64,000 nucleotides of DNA from Lysobacterales bacterium (GTDB lineage Bacteria; Pseudomonadota; Gammaproteobacteria; Xanthomonadales; SZUA-38): positions 1 through 64,000 of the forward strand of contig JANQOZ010000093.1 in the NCBI GenBank assembly GCA_028285525.1. Reading direction: 5' to 3'. Under the pieces are notes generated by a model. That model was not told the DNA's origin. It searched no databases and saw only the letters and a list, made by a program, of their open reading frames with translations. Position numbers and translations under genes: made by a program. Positions 8,318-18,159 of this stretch are shown here, one piece after another. The stretch's first letter is position 1; every line of letters starts with the position of its first letter.

Positions 8318-8443
8318 TCAGCGCTGGCGCGCTTTGAATCGCGGATTGGATTTGCAGATCACAAACAGCTTGCCGCGACGGCGGACCACCTTGCAGTCGC
8401 GATGGCGCTGTTTGGCTGACTTGAGCGATGACAAGACTTTCAT
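8318..8443 (-). CDS. rpmJ: 50S ribosomal protein L36
   Basis: 41-residue very basic protein beginning [17 protein letters not shown] and containing [21 protein letters not shown]. The wording matches the second, zinc-poor L36 type (YkgO-like, with SSLKSAKxRH) rather than the short MKVRxSVKxxC form. Only two Cys remain (C17 and C30), so the zinc ribbon of standard L36 is incomplete; such paralogues are often made under zinc limitation in Gammaproteobacteria, but in some lineages this form is the only one. It is monocistronic, with its own terminator. Confidence 0.93.
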   Translation of the reverse strand: MKVLSSLKSAKQRHRDCKVVRRRGKLFVICKSNPRFKARQR

Positions 8444-8474
8444 GGCGGCTTTCCGTTAACCAACAAAGCCTCCT

Positions 8475-8480
8475 ACTATA
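8475..8480 (-). promoter_or_regulatory. rpmJ: Likely -10 element of rpmJ promoter
   Basis: Reading the minus strand, TATAGT lies about 30 bases upstream of the rpmJ start, with a T-rich spacer before it and GTGTTT at 17-bp spacing as a weak -35. Assignment rests on position and hexamer similarity only. Confidence 0.35.
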
Positions 8481-8589
8481 GCAAAAAATCTCTGCGTAAA
8501 CACTCCCTGTGGACATGAACCGTTATCCCGCGTAGTTTGCGCCCCCGAAGGATTCGGGCGATGCCCGAGTTTTACAGGGTGGAGCACAA

Positions 8590-9318
8590 ATGGACCTATC
8601 GGTAGTTATTCCGGTCTATAACGAAAGCGAAAATCTGGAGCCGTTGGTTCAGCAGGTGTTTGGCGCGTTGACCGACCGGGTTGAGTTTGAACTGGTTTTG
8701 GTAGACGACGGCAGCAGTGATGACTCCGGCAGCGTTCTCAGCCGACTCCGCGACGAGTTCGGTATTGTTGTTGTCACCCATCCGCGCAACGCCGGTCAGT
8801 CGGCGGCGCTCTGCACCGGAATTGCTGCCGCCAGCGGCACCCTGATCGCCACGCTCGACGGCGATCTGCAAAACGATCCTGCGGACATTCCAAAACTCCT
8901 CGAGGTTGTTCAGGGCGCTGCGGAGCCCGTCCTCGTCGCGGGCAACCGGGTCAACCGTCGCGACAGCTTCATTCGTCGTCTGTCGTCGCGGGTGGCCAAC
9001 GGGATCCGACAGTGGGCGCTGAAGGATAACTGCCCCGACACGGGATGTTCACTCAAACTGTTCCGCCGCCACGATTTTCTGCTGCTGCCGCAGTTCGACC
9101 ACATGCATCGTTTTCTCCCGGCGCTGTTTGCGTCACAGGGGGTGGGGATTATCAACGTGCCGGTCAATCATCGGCCGCGCCAGGCAGGGGTTTCGAAGTA
9201 CGGTGTCGGCAACCGGCTGTGGGTAGGCATCGTGGATATGCTGGGCGTTCGCTGGCTTCGGAAGCGGCGTTTTGCGCTCAGCGCAACGCAGCGAGAGGAG
9301 TTGGCTGGCCATGAATGA
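8590..9318 (+). CDS. Family 2 glycosyltransferase, dolichol/undecaprenyl-phosphate sugar synthase type
   Basis: 242 residues with the GT2 hallmarks: start MDLSVVIPVYNESENL, VDDGSSDDS for nucleotide binding, and LDGDLQNDP for metal/sugar-nucleotide binding. The segment DTGCSLKLFRR and the FLPAL/QAGVSKYG end match the DPM1/ArnC-type enzymes that move a sugar from a nucleotide donor onto a polyprenyl phosphate. There is no C-terminal membrane pair, so it should be cytosolic-facing and peripheral. GGAG precedes the ATG at a good distance. The next gene (LAB_N) overlaps by 8 bases and the ArnT-like transferase lies opposite, which together suggest a lipid-linked sugar pathway modifying the envelope. 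Confidence 0.9.
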   Translation: MDLSVVIPVYNESENLEPLVQQVFGALTDRVEFELVLVDDGSSDDSGSVLSRLRDEFGIVVVTHPRNAGQSAALCTGIAAASGTLIATLDGDLQNDPADIPKLLEVVQGAAEPVLVAGNRVNRRDSFIRRLSSRVANGIRQWALKDNCPDTGCSLKLFRRHDFLLLPQFDHMHRFLPALFASQGVGIINVPVNHRPRQAGVSKYGVGNRLWVGIVDMLGVRWLRKRRFALSATQREELAGHE

Positions 9319-9661
9319 GTGCGAGCAGGGCGGGCAGGGGTTTCTCCAGCCGCTGCTTGAGCCGGTCGTCGGCGGCTGGCTTTACGCGGATTCGCTGTGG
9401 TGGACCGTGCTGGGGTTTGCTGGTGCTGCGGTATTCGGGTCACGGTTCTTGCTGCAGTGGCTCAGCTCCGAGAAAGAAAAGGCCCTGGTTGTACCGTGGT
9501 ATTTCTGGCACCTGAGCTTCTGGGGCAGCACGCTGAACCTGATCTATGCGATGCACCTCGACAAAGCGCCGCTGATTGCCGGCACGATTGCTTTACCGAT
9601 CCTGTACGGCCGCAATCTGGTACTGCTTAATCGCGGCGGCCGACGCCACCTCAGACAGTGA
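9311..9661 (+). CDS. LAB_N (lipid-A-disaccharide synthase N-terminal domain) membrane protein
   Basis: 116 residues with three to four hydrophobic segments. The pattern GSRFLLQWLSSEK...PWYFWHLSFWGSTLNLIYA and a final RNLVLLNR is the LAB_N domain, a small membrane module often encoded beside ArnC/DPM-type glycosyltransferases and thought to belong to polyprenyl-linked sugar transfer. The ATG at 9311 lies inside the end of the GT2 gene (8-base overlap, different frame), so the two are coupled. Its last 69 bases overlap the end of the convergent GT39 gene, which is unusually long for two conserved genes. Confidence 0.88.
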   Translation: MNECEQGGQGFLQPLLEPVVGGWLYADSLWWTVLGFAGAAVFGSRFLLQWLSSEKEKALVVPWYFWHLSFWGSTLNLIYAMHLDKAPLIAGTIALPILYGRNLVLLNRGGRRHLRQ

Positions 9662-11281
9662 GCAGCTGACGTTTTCTTGCCCGACCAGGCGCCATTCGCG
9701 CCGATGGGCGACCCCCAGATCAACCGCTTTTCCCGATCCAAAACAATAAATTAGATCTTTTTCCTGCAGTAATACCTTACCCTCAGGATTAGTGGCCAGC
9801 CAGTTCACTGCGGCTTTTGCCTGATCCTCGACCGGCATAAGAAAACCGAAGTTGGTGGTCGGTCGCCGGGACTGCAGAATCGTTTGCTCCTTAAAATCGA
9901 CCAGCGCCAGCGGCGTCTCTGCGCTGAGTTCTTCCTCTACCTTCAGCAGGAGTTCGCGGCCGGATTTTACGGCGTCGAGGCGCGGATAGACCCAGAGACC
10001 CATCGTCAGCCAAAGCGCCCCCATCATGCCCAGAAACGGGCCTCCTGGATAACGCCGCAACAGTCCAACTGCGATCAGGATACCGGTGCCGGCGAGCGCC
10101 AAGGTGGCCGGTAGGCTCAGCCCGTAACGCTCGGCGAGCTCAGCAGCCCGCTCCGGGTCGCCGAAGCTGAGCCATGCGGCGGCGGCCGTCAGCAGCAGTC
10201 CCAGCGTCAGAGGGACCAGCCAGCCAACCGTTCTCGCCCAGCGATTTTGCAGGAGGCCAGGCAAGGCAGGCGCTGCCGCCAGGCAGACCCAGGGCAGGGC
10301 CGGCAGAATGTAGACGCCCCGTTTTGCCGGGCTTAAGGAGAAAAACAGCAGCACCAGCGCGGCCCAGCCGAGGAGCAGTACGGTGACTGGCTCGGGCTTT
10401 CGCAGCTGTTTCCACCAGTACGGGACCAGGCCGGGCAGCAGCAGGAAAACCGGTAGCCACAGCGCGGGAATGACGTTGGTGAAGAAATACCACGGCGGCT
10501 TGAAGTGGTGACTGGGTCTGGCGTAACGCTCCGCAGTTTGCTGCATCAGGATGTTGTCGCGGTAGGCGTCGTAAGCAGGGTCACCGGCACTGCTGACCAG
10601 CCAGAGCATTGGCACCAGCCAGCAGCAAGCCGCCAGGAGCATCACGCCGAAGCCCGCGAGCCCATAGCCGCCAACGCGTCCGGCCAGCGGCTGGCGGCGC
10701 AGGGGCAGGAGCAGCAGGAGCATGAGCAGCGGCAAAAACCCGACCCCCTTGGTAATGATGCCGAAACCGCAGGCCGCAAAGCCGATCAGCAGCCAGCCGG
10801 GGGCAGGTCCAAGTAAAATATGCCTCAGGAATCCGTAGACACCGAGAGCAATCCAGGCGGTCACCATGGCGTCGATCTGACCCGCGCGCGCTTCGAGGAC
10901 AAACTGGGGTGCGGTGAGCAAAAGCAGTACCGCAGCGTTGGCGGTCCTGGTATCCCAGATTCGGCGGCCCAGATCGAACACGAGCAGCACCGTAATCAGG
11001 CCATAGATCAAGCTGGGCAAGGTATGTGACAGGCGCAGGGAGCCGGTCAGCTTCAAAACGACCGCCTGGCTCCACATATACATGGGCGGTTTGTCGGGAT
11101 ACAGCTCACCGCCGCGGCGCGGAAAGAACCACTCGCCGCTCTCCACCATCTCCCAAGCGACCAGCGCGAAGCGCGGCTCGTCGGATGGCCAGGGATCTTT
11201 GAGGCCAATGCCGCAGCCGATGAGCACGGCCGCAAGCGCCAGCAGCGCCGCCAGGCGCCGACGATCAATGACGTCAGTCAC
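9593..11281 (-). CDS. ArnT/GT39-like integral membrane glycosyltransferase
   Basis: 562 residues and about a dozen hydrophobic segments. The first periplasmic loop contains KDPWPSDEPRFALVAWEMVESGEWFFP and YPDKPPMYMW, the acidic signature of PMT/ArnT-like enzymes that take a sugar from a polyprenyl-phosphate donor and place it on lipid A or protein outside the inner membrane. The C-terminal soluble part is short. The start is GTG (11281) with GGAA upstream. It faces the GT2-LAB_N pair tail to tail; the three form a plausible make, flip and transfer set. The acceptor (lipid A, glycan or protein) cannot be told from sequence. Confidence 0.88.
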   Translation of the reverse strand: MTDVIDRRRLAALLALAAVLIGCGIGLKDPWPSDEPRFALVAWEMVESGEWFFPRRGGELYPDKPPMYMWSQAVVLKLTGSLRLSHTLPSLIYGLITVLLVFDLGRRIWDTRTANAAVLLLLTAPQFVLEARAGQIDAMVTAWIALGVYGFLRHILLGPAPGWLLIGFAACGFGIITKGVGFLPLLMLLLLLPLRRQPLAGRVGGYGLAGFGVMLLAACCWLVPMLWLVSSAGDPAYDAYRDNILMQQTAERYARPSHHFKPPWYFFTNVIPALWLPVFLLLPGLVPYWWKQLRKPEPVTVLLLGWAALVLLFFSLSPAKRGVYILPALPWVCLAAAPALPGLLQNRWARTVGWLVPLTLGLLLTAAAAWLSFGDPERAAELAERYGLSLPATLALAGTGILIAVGLLRRYPGGPFLGMMGALWLTMGLWVYPRLDAVKSGRELLLKVEEELSAETPLALVDFKEQTILQSRRPTTNFGFLMPVEDQAKAAVNWLATNPEGKVLLQEKDLIYCFGSGKAVDLGVAHRREWRLVGQENVSCSLSEVASAAAIKQYQIAAVQDR

Positions 11282-11315
11282 AGGTGTTCCGTCGTGTGAG
11301 TTCCAGGGGACGGGG

Positions 11316-11507
11316 CTAGCGCTGCAGGGCGTCGAGCTGGCGTCGGATTGCCTTGAGCTGGCGCTGCTGTTCCTTGAAGTCGGCCTCGATCGCGACGGTC
11401 AGCTGATAGACGGCTTTGCTCAGATTCTGCACCGCCGGGTCACACTTGGCGTTCAGGTATAGCTCGAGGTTTTTGTTGAGTTCCTCAACCGCTGCCTGGT
11501 AGCTCAT
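11316..11507 (-). CDS. Small coiled-coil protein, hypothetical
   Basis: 63 residues beginning MSYQAAVEELNKNLELYLN. The protein is nearly all helical with heptad-like spacing and ends in a basic segment (EQQRQLKAIRRQLDAL), so a short coiled coil is likely. No family recognised. The frame is open up to 11597, but the preceding residues look non-coding and the ATG at 11507 starts the amphipathic part. It lies 34 bases upstream of the GT39 gene on the same strand and divergent from the hybrid kinase. Confidence 0.6.
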   Translation of the reverse strand: MSYQAAVEELNKNLELYLNAKCDPAVQNLSKAVYQLTVAIEADFKEQQRQLKAIRRQLDALQR

Positions 11508-11617
11508 GAGAGGTGTCGCCTGCTGTGGGTCATCCACGGTATGTAACTTGCCTGCCCGGGATTTGCAAGACCAAACGTCCAGGCGCATACTGACCACAGG
11601 GGGAGTGTAGGAAGATT

Positions 11618-14368
11618 GTGATCAAAAACAGCGCGTTAAGCCTGCTGGCTGCGATGCTGGCGGTCGCGTTGCTGCAGCCCACCCTGGCCGCAACGAGCTG
11701 GCGCCAGCTCGACCAGCTGACCGCCGAGCAGCTGCTGGTGACCCAGCGACCCTTTGATGGTGTCGATTCAGCCAGGGCGAATCTTCTGCTGGCACACAAG
11801 CTTGCGCCCACGCAGGGCGAGGCGTCTCTCGAACATATAACCATAGCCCGCAAGTCTTTCGCCTGGAGTCCCGGTTCTGAGGAAGCGGTCTTCGCCGAGG
11901 CCGTTCAGTGCTACAACTGGCTGGTCTGGGGCGACCTGGCGCGTGGCCTTCAGCATTGCGCGGTCTCTGAAGATCTCTCAGCCATCAGCCCGTTTGTTGC
12001 CTCTCACCTCATGCGGGCGCGCGCCGTTGCGGCATTTCGCGACGGGCGGCCGACCGACGCCATGGAAAAAATTGCGCTCGCTATCGGCTACGCACGGCGC
12101 AGCGGAAGCGCGGCGCAGCTCGGTAACGCGCTGATGAATCGCGGGCTGATGCTGTACGAGCACGGCCTGCTCGATGAAGCCCTGATGGCCTACGACGAGG
12201 CGAGCGAGCTGACTTCGATCGTCGCGCCAGACGATCCGTTGGCCACGCTGCTCAGCTTTAACCTCGGGCTCGTGTACATCGCCGCGGGTCAGTATCAGCA
12301 GGCGCTCGTCAATCTTCGTGCAGGACTGGACTGGGCTATTGAGACCGGTCAGGTCCAACGCCAGCTCATCGCGCAAACCTATCTCGGATTTGCATTCTTG
12401 GGTCTGGAGCAACCGACCAAGGCCATTGAAGGCCTGTCGCCGCTGCTCGATCGTCCCCCGGTCACCTTCACGCCCGACGCAGTGAGCAACGGTCTGCTGG
12501 TGCGGGCGAAGGCAAATCTCGCGCTAGGCCGGCTTGCAGAGGCGCGCCGGGACATCGATCGCGGGCTCGGTATGGTCAAGGCCTCCGACGGCAGCGATCT
12601 GCGCCATTGCCAGCTGGAGCTGGTTCAGGCTGACGTGGAAATCCTCGAGGGTCGGGATGTGGTGGCACAGCAGCTGCTCAACCGGGTCCTGGCGCATACG
12701 TCGGGCGCGGGCGTCTCGGAACACCTCGAAGCGCTGGAGAAGCTGGAGGCTATTTACGAACGAGCCGGCGACTACCCCCGCGCGCTCGTGTTGAGTCGAC
12801 GTCTGTTCGAGCGTCGCCAGGAGCAGATCGGCGAAAACTATGAAAGCCGGCTGTCCATGCTTCAGGTGGCCACCGACATGGCCAATCGCGAGAATGAGCT
12901 GAGCCTGCTGGAGCAGCGTGGCATCGCCGCCAGCGCCGCCGCCAGAACCGATCGCTACGTTCGCAACGGCGTCCTTTTCGGCAGCCTGCTGGTTTGCGCG
13001 CTGATTTTTGTGCTCGTCAGTCACCGCAGCTCGCGACTGGTCTCCGAGGCGCGGCTCAAGGCTAACCAGGAACTGGAGCGGCAGGTTTTCGAGCGCACCG
13101 CCGAGCTTTCTGCACAGGCAGAGCAAACCGCAAAGCTTCAGTCACAGCGCGCCAAGCTGGCCCGGGAGCTGGCGCTGGCGGACAAGGAGCGGGCGGTTGG
13201 CCAGCTGACCCAGGGCATCACCCACGATTTCAACAACGTGTTGATGGTGCTGGCTCGTTCCGCTGAAGAGCTGCGCCATGGAGCGACCGCGCAGCAGCGG
13301 GCGTTGCTCGATGAAATCGAGGCGGCGATTGACTCGGGTTCCGGCCTGACGCGCAGCCTGCTGTCCTACGCACGCATGCAGCCCCTCAACCCGCAATACC
13401 TGCGGCTGGACTTTTTTATCGAGGAAGTCGAGTCGCTGCTGCAGCGAACCTTGGGTCCTGGCATCACGCTGAGCTGTCGGCTCTGTCCGGCGGCGGTGGT
13501 GGTGGACGCCAGCGCTTTGAGCACGGCTTTGCTCAATCTGGTAATCAACGCACGCGACGCCATGGCCGAGCAGGGTGAGGTGGCGGTAGCGGTATTTCCG
13601 GTTGCCGGCGCCAGCCCGCCGCTGATCAACATCCAGGTGACCGATACCGGCAAAGGCATGACCAAAGAGGTGCTGAACCGGGGCACGGAACCGTATTTCA
13701 CGACCCGCGGCGATTCGGGGGGCACGGGTCTCGGCCTGAGCATGGTCGCCGGCTTTGCCCAGCAGTCCGGCGGCAAGCTGGTGCTCGGCAATGCGCCTTC
13801 CGGCGGCGCCAGAATTACGCTGCAGCTGCCGGCCGCGCCGATTAGAGAGCAATCGATGATCAGTCGCGGGGCAGGTGACCAGGCCCTGCCGGAGCCCGCC
13901 AGGGGGCCCGATCGGGATGCCAATCTGATCGCAGACTCCTCGCACGAAGCCTCGTCCGAGGGACGGCAGCCGGAGGACGGCACGGCCTTGCTGGTGGAGG
14001 ATCATCCCGGCGTCGCGGCTGTCTTAACCGCCGGGCTAGAGCAGCTCGGGTACGAGGTCACTCAGGTCGACAGCGCAGAACGAGCGCTCGAAACGCTTCA
14101 GAACGCACCGCCGCCAGCTTTGCTGGTTTCTGATCTCGGGCTTACAGGACCGATGGATGGTCTGACGCTGGTCCGCCAGGTCCGGTGCGACCACCCCCGG
14201 TCAGCGGTGGTGGTCACGACCGGGCGAACCCAGCAGGGGCTCGATGATTTTGTGGTCCTGACCAAGCCGTTTCGGATGGCGCAGCTCAAGACCGCGGTCG
14301 ATCAGGCGAGAGACGAAGTGGCTGGCAAACGGCTGACCGGGCCTACCAATCCTGGCGCTGCGATCTAG
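11618..14368 (+). CDS. TPR-sensor hybrid histidine kinase with C-terminal receiver
   Basis: 916 residues. A signal peptide is followed by a periplasmic region of TPR-like helical repeats (about residues 80-430; e.g. ALMNRGLMLYEHGLLDEALMAYDEA), one membrane segment at about 447-468, a coiled coil, then the kinase core: phosphoacceptor H536 in GITHDFNN, N box LLNLVINARDAM near 640, G1 DTGKGM and G2 GGTGLGLSMV. A receiver follows from about 789 with acidic DHPG and phosphoacceptor D839 in LVSDLGL and LTKPF. The HDFNN H box places it with HisKA_4-like/PAS-less hybrid kinases. Start is GTG with AGGAAG ahead. No partner regulator is adjacent; the REC and HPt proteins at 41 kb are candidates. TPR modules suggest sensing of a peptide or protein. 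Confidence 0.9.
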   Translation: MIKNSALSLLAAMLAVALLQPTLAATSWRQLDQLTAEQLLVTQRPFDGVDSARANLLLAHKLAPTQGEASLEHITIARKSFAWSPGSEEAVFAEAVQCYNWLVWGDLARGLQHCAVSEDLSAISPFVASHLMRARAVAAFRDGRPTDAMEKIALAIGYARRSGSAAQLGNALMNRGLMLYEHGLLDEALMAYDEASELTSIVAPDDPLATLLSFNLGLVYIAAGQYQQALVNLRAGLDWAIETGQVQRQLIAQTYLGFAFLGLEQPTKAIEGLSPLLDRPPVTFTPDAVSNGLLVRAKANLALGRLAEARRDIDRGLGMVKASDGSDLRHCQLELVQADVEILEGRDVVAQQLLNRVLAHTSGAGVSEHLEALEKLEAIYERAGDYPRALVLSRRLFERRQEQIGENYESRLSMLQVATDMANRENELSLLEQRGIAASAAARTDRYVRNGVLFGSLLVCALIFVLVSHRSSRLVSEARLKANQELERQVFERTAELSAQAEQTAKLQSQRAKLARELALADKERAVGQLTQGITHDFNNVLMVLARSAEELRHGATAQQRALLDEIEAAIDSGSGLTRSLLSYARMQPLNPQYLRLDFFIEEVESLLQRTLGPGITLSCRLCPAAVVVDASALSTALLNLVINARDAMAEQGEVAVAVFPVAGASPPLINIQVTDTGKGMTKEVLNRGTEPYFTTRGDSGGTGLGLSMVAGFAQQSGGKLVLGNAPSGGARITLQLPAAPIREQSMISRGAGDQALPEPARGPDRDANLIADSSHEASSEGRQPEDGTALLVEDHPGVAAVLTAGLEQLGYEVTQVDSAERALETLQNAPPPALLVSDLGLTGPMDGLTLVRQVRCDHPRSAVVVTTGRTQQGLDDFVVLTKPFRMAQLKTAVDQARDEVAGKRLTGPTNPGAAI

Positions 14369-16095
14369 CTCGAAGCCCTGCGCTGACGGAGGCTTTTGAG
14401 CGGTTTGCCGTCCGCGGTTGTGGCGCTTGGCGTTGAACTCGCGCGTTTCCGACTCGCTTTTTTCCGGCGCTTCTTTTTGGTTCCGGCGCCGTTCAAGGAA
14501 GCGGCAGCCTTTTTGGCTTTGCTCGCGGCGGGTCCTTTGGTTTTGCTCGGCGTTTTCTTGCGGCTCGTCTGAGCTTTTTTTCGGGTCGCTTTGGCGGCGA
14601 CTTTTTTGCTGGTTTTCTTCCCGGTTTTCCGGGCGGTCTTCTTGGCGCTTCGACTAACCGCCTTCTTCTTCACCTTGGGCGATCGTTCCGCGGCTTCCGC
14701 TGCGGGTTCCTCCGCTACGGGATTGGCTGCCGCGGCTTCCTTCAGCTCGGAAAATGCCTTCTGCAGCAGCCGGCTGAGGACGTCGACGTCCGGCACGGCG
14801 TCACGGCAGGCCATGATGCCGAAGTCGACCGAGTCAACGTAGCTGAGCACGGTGATGTTCAGCGCCTGGCCGTCCACCAGCACCGACAGCGGATAGCCGG
14901 CCTTGAGCTGCGCGCCGGCAAAGTACAGCAGATTCCTGGGGCCCGGCACATTCGAGATCACCACGTTCGCTGGCGGCGGGACCAGGTCGGTGGCGCCAAG
15001 CCGGTTGAGCACCGCCACCAGCCCCTGGGCCATCACGGCAAAGTTGATCGACGCCGAGGGAAGCACCTCCGCCACCTCTTTTTTCGCGGCGCGGGTCGAC
15101 CGCCCGATATCGGCGAGCCGCCCCAGCGGCGTTTTCCGATGGGTAGCGAGTCGCGCGCTGACGTAGGTGATGGCGTTGCCGCTGCGGTTGATCTGGCGAA
15201 TTGAAACGGGGACGCTGGCGACCAGTGATCTCTTGGGCAGCGCCCTGTGCTGCTTCAGATATTCGCGGATGGCGCCGCTGCAGATCGCCAGGACGATGTC
15301 GTTAACGGTGGCGCCGGTCGCTTTGCCGAGTGCCTTGAGTTCGTGCAGCGGCATGCTGGTGGCGCCAAATTTTCGAGCGCCGGATACCGGCACATTGAAG
15401 ATGGTCTTGGGTGCGGTGAAAGGGGCGGGCGAGTCGTCCGGCTGCAGCCCGACGGCCTTCATGCCGTGGCCGACCAGGAGTTTCCCCAGGTCGATCCCCA
15501 TCTGGGCCTGCCCAAGCAGGCGGCGGCGCAGCCGGGCCGGCAGTCCGAGCAGGGCGCCGCTGGCGCGTCGGCCGCGTTGCTTTGGAGCCAATCCCGCCCA
15601 GGGTGCCTTAAGCGGAGCGTCGGACTCGGTGCTGAGACAGGCTTCGAGCAGCGCGATGCCTCCCATGCCGTCAATCGCCGCGTGGTGCATCTTCATGTAG
15701 ATGGCAAATCGTCCGCCCTCCAGGCCCTCGATGATGTGGAACTCCCACAGCGGACGTTCGCGGTCCATGACCCGGCTGTGTAGTCTGGACACCAGCGACA
15801 GGAGGTCGGCCATCGAGCCCGGCTGCGGCAGCGCCGAATGCCGAACGTGGTAGTTCAGGTCGAAGTGATCGTCCTCTACCCAGGACGGCGCGGTCAGGAC
15901 GCTGGTGCTGCTCAGCTTCTGATTGAAGGGCGGCCCAGGTGGGAGCGAGTGCAGGTTGGCCAGCAGGTCGCGCACAAAGTGGCCCGCATAGTCAGCCGGC
16001 GGCTCGAAGATCTGGAGCGATGCGACGTTGACCGGCGTTTTCTGTGTTTCCAGGCCCAGGAACGCCAGATCCAGGGCATTGAGTCGTGTTGCCAT
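14365..16095 (-). CDS. Wax ester synthase / diacylglycerol acyltransferase with Lys/Ala-rich tail
   Basis: 576 residues. The first ~460 are the WS/DGAT family: start RLNALDLAFLGLET, active-site HHAAIDG (H137, H138, D142, G143), and a C-terminal NVPGPR box. These enzymes esterify fatty alcohols or diacylglycerol with acyl-CoA to form storage lipid. The last ~110 residues are quite different: repeated KK, AKK, TARK and SRKK units typical of histone H1-like or PhaF-like tails, with no similarity to the enzyme. Such a tail could bind DNA or lipid bodies, or link inclusions to the nucleoid, as PhaF does for PHA granules; this is inference. The ATG has the expected N-terminus. Its 3' end overlaps the kinase gene by 4 bases, tail to tail. 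Confidence 0.9.
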   Translation of the reverse strand: MATRLNALDLAFLGLETQKTPVNVASLQIFEPPADYAGHFVRDLLANLHSLPPGPPFNQKLSSTSVLTAPSWVEDDHFDLNYHVRHSALPQPGSMADLLSLVSRLHSRVMDRERPLWEFHIIEGLEGGRFAIYMKMHHAAIDGMGGIALLEACLSTESDAPLKAPWAGLAPKQRGRRASGALLGLPARLRRRLLGQAQMGIDLGKLLVGHGMKAVGLQPDDSPAPFTAPKTIFNVPVSGARKFGATSMPLHELKALGKATGATVNDIVLAICSGAIREYLKQHRALPKRSLVASVPVSIRQINRSGNAITYVSARLATHRKTPLGRLADIGRSTRAAKKEVAEVLPSASINFAVMAQGLVAVLNRLGATDLVPPPANVVISNVPGPRNLLYFAGAQLKAGYPLSVLVDGQALNITVLSYVDSVDFGIMACRDAVPDVDVLSRLLQKAFSELKEAAAANPVAEEPAAEAAERSPKVKKKAVSRSAKKTARKTGKKTSKKVAAKATRKKAQTSRKKTPSKTKGPAASKAKKAAASLNGAGTKKKRRKKASRKRASSTPSATTADGKPLKSLRQRRASS

Positions 16096-16192
16096 CGCTG
16101 CAGCATACCTCGACTGGCCGGGCGTGAAAAAAAGGCCGGGGATTTTTGAAGCGGTGGCGAGCCTGGCGGCGCCGGCTCACTGAGTACCATCG

Positions 16193-18001
<1,809 letters not shown>

Positions 18002-18159
18002 CTGGGGGGTGGGCTCTCGACACAAACGTGACTGTATACGCGTGTTGCCGGGCCAAGGGCAACCGTGGAATGGAATTTGGCGCAAGATCGGGCTTCCCAC
18101 CGACCGGCCGGGCCACGACAATAGCGTCGGACCCCGTCATTGAAACAGGAACTCGCTGC

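Noticed and set aside
13142-14005. 287-codon minus-strand frame inside the hybrid kinase gene
   Set aside because: Overlays the kinase core and receiver, which have every catalytic motif in the other strand.
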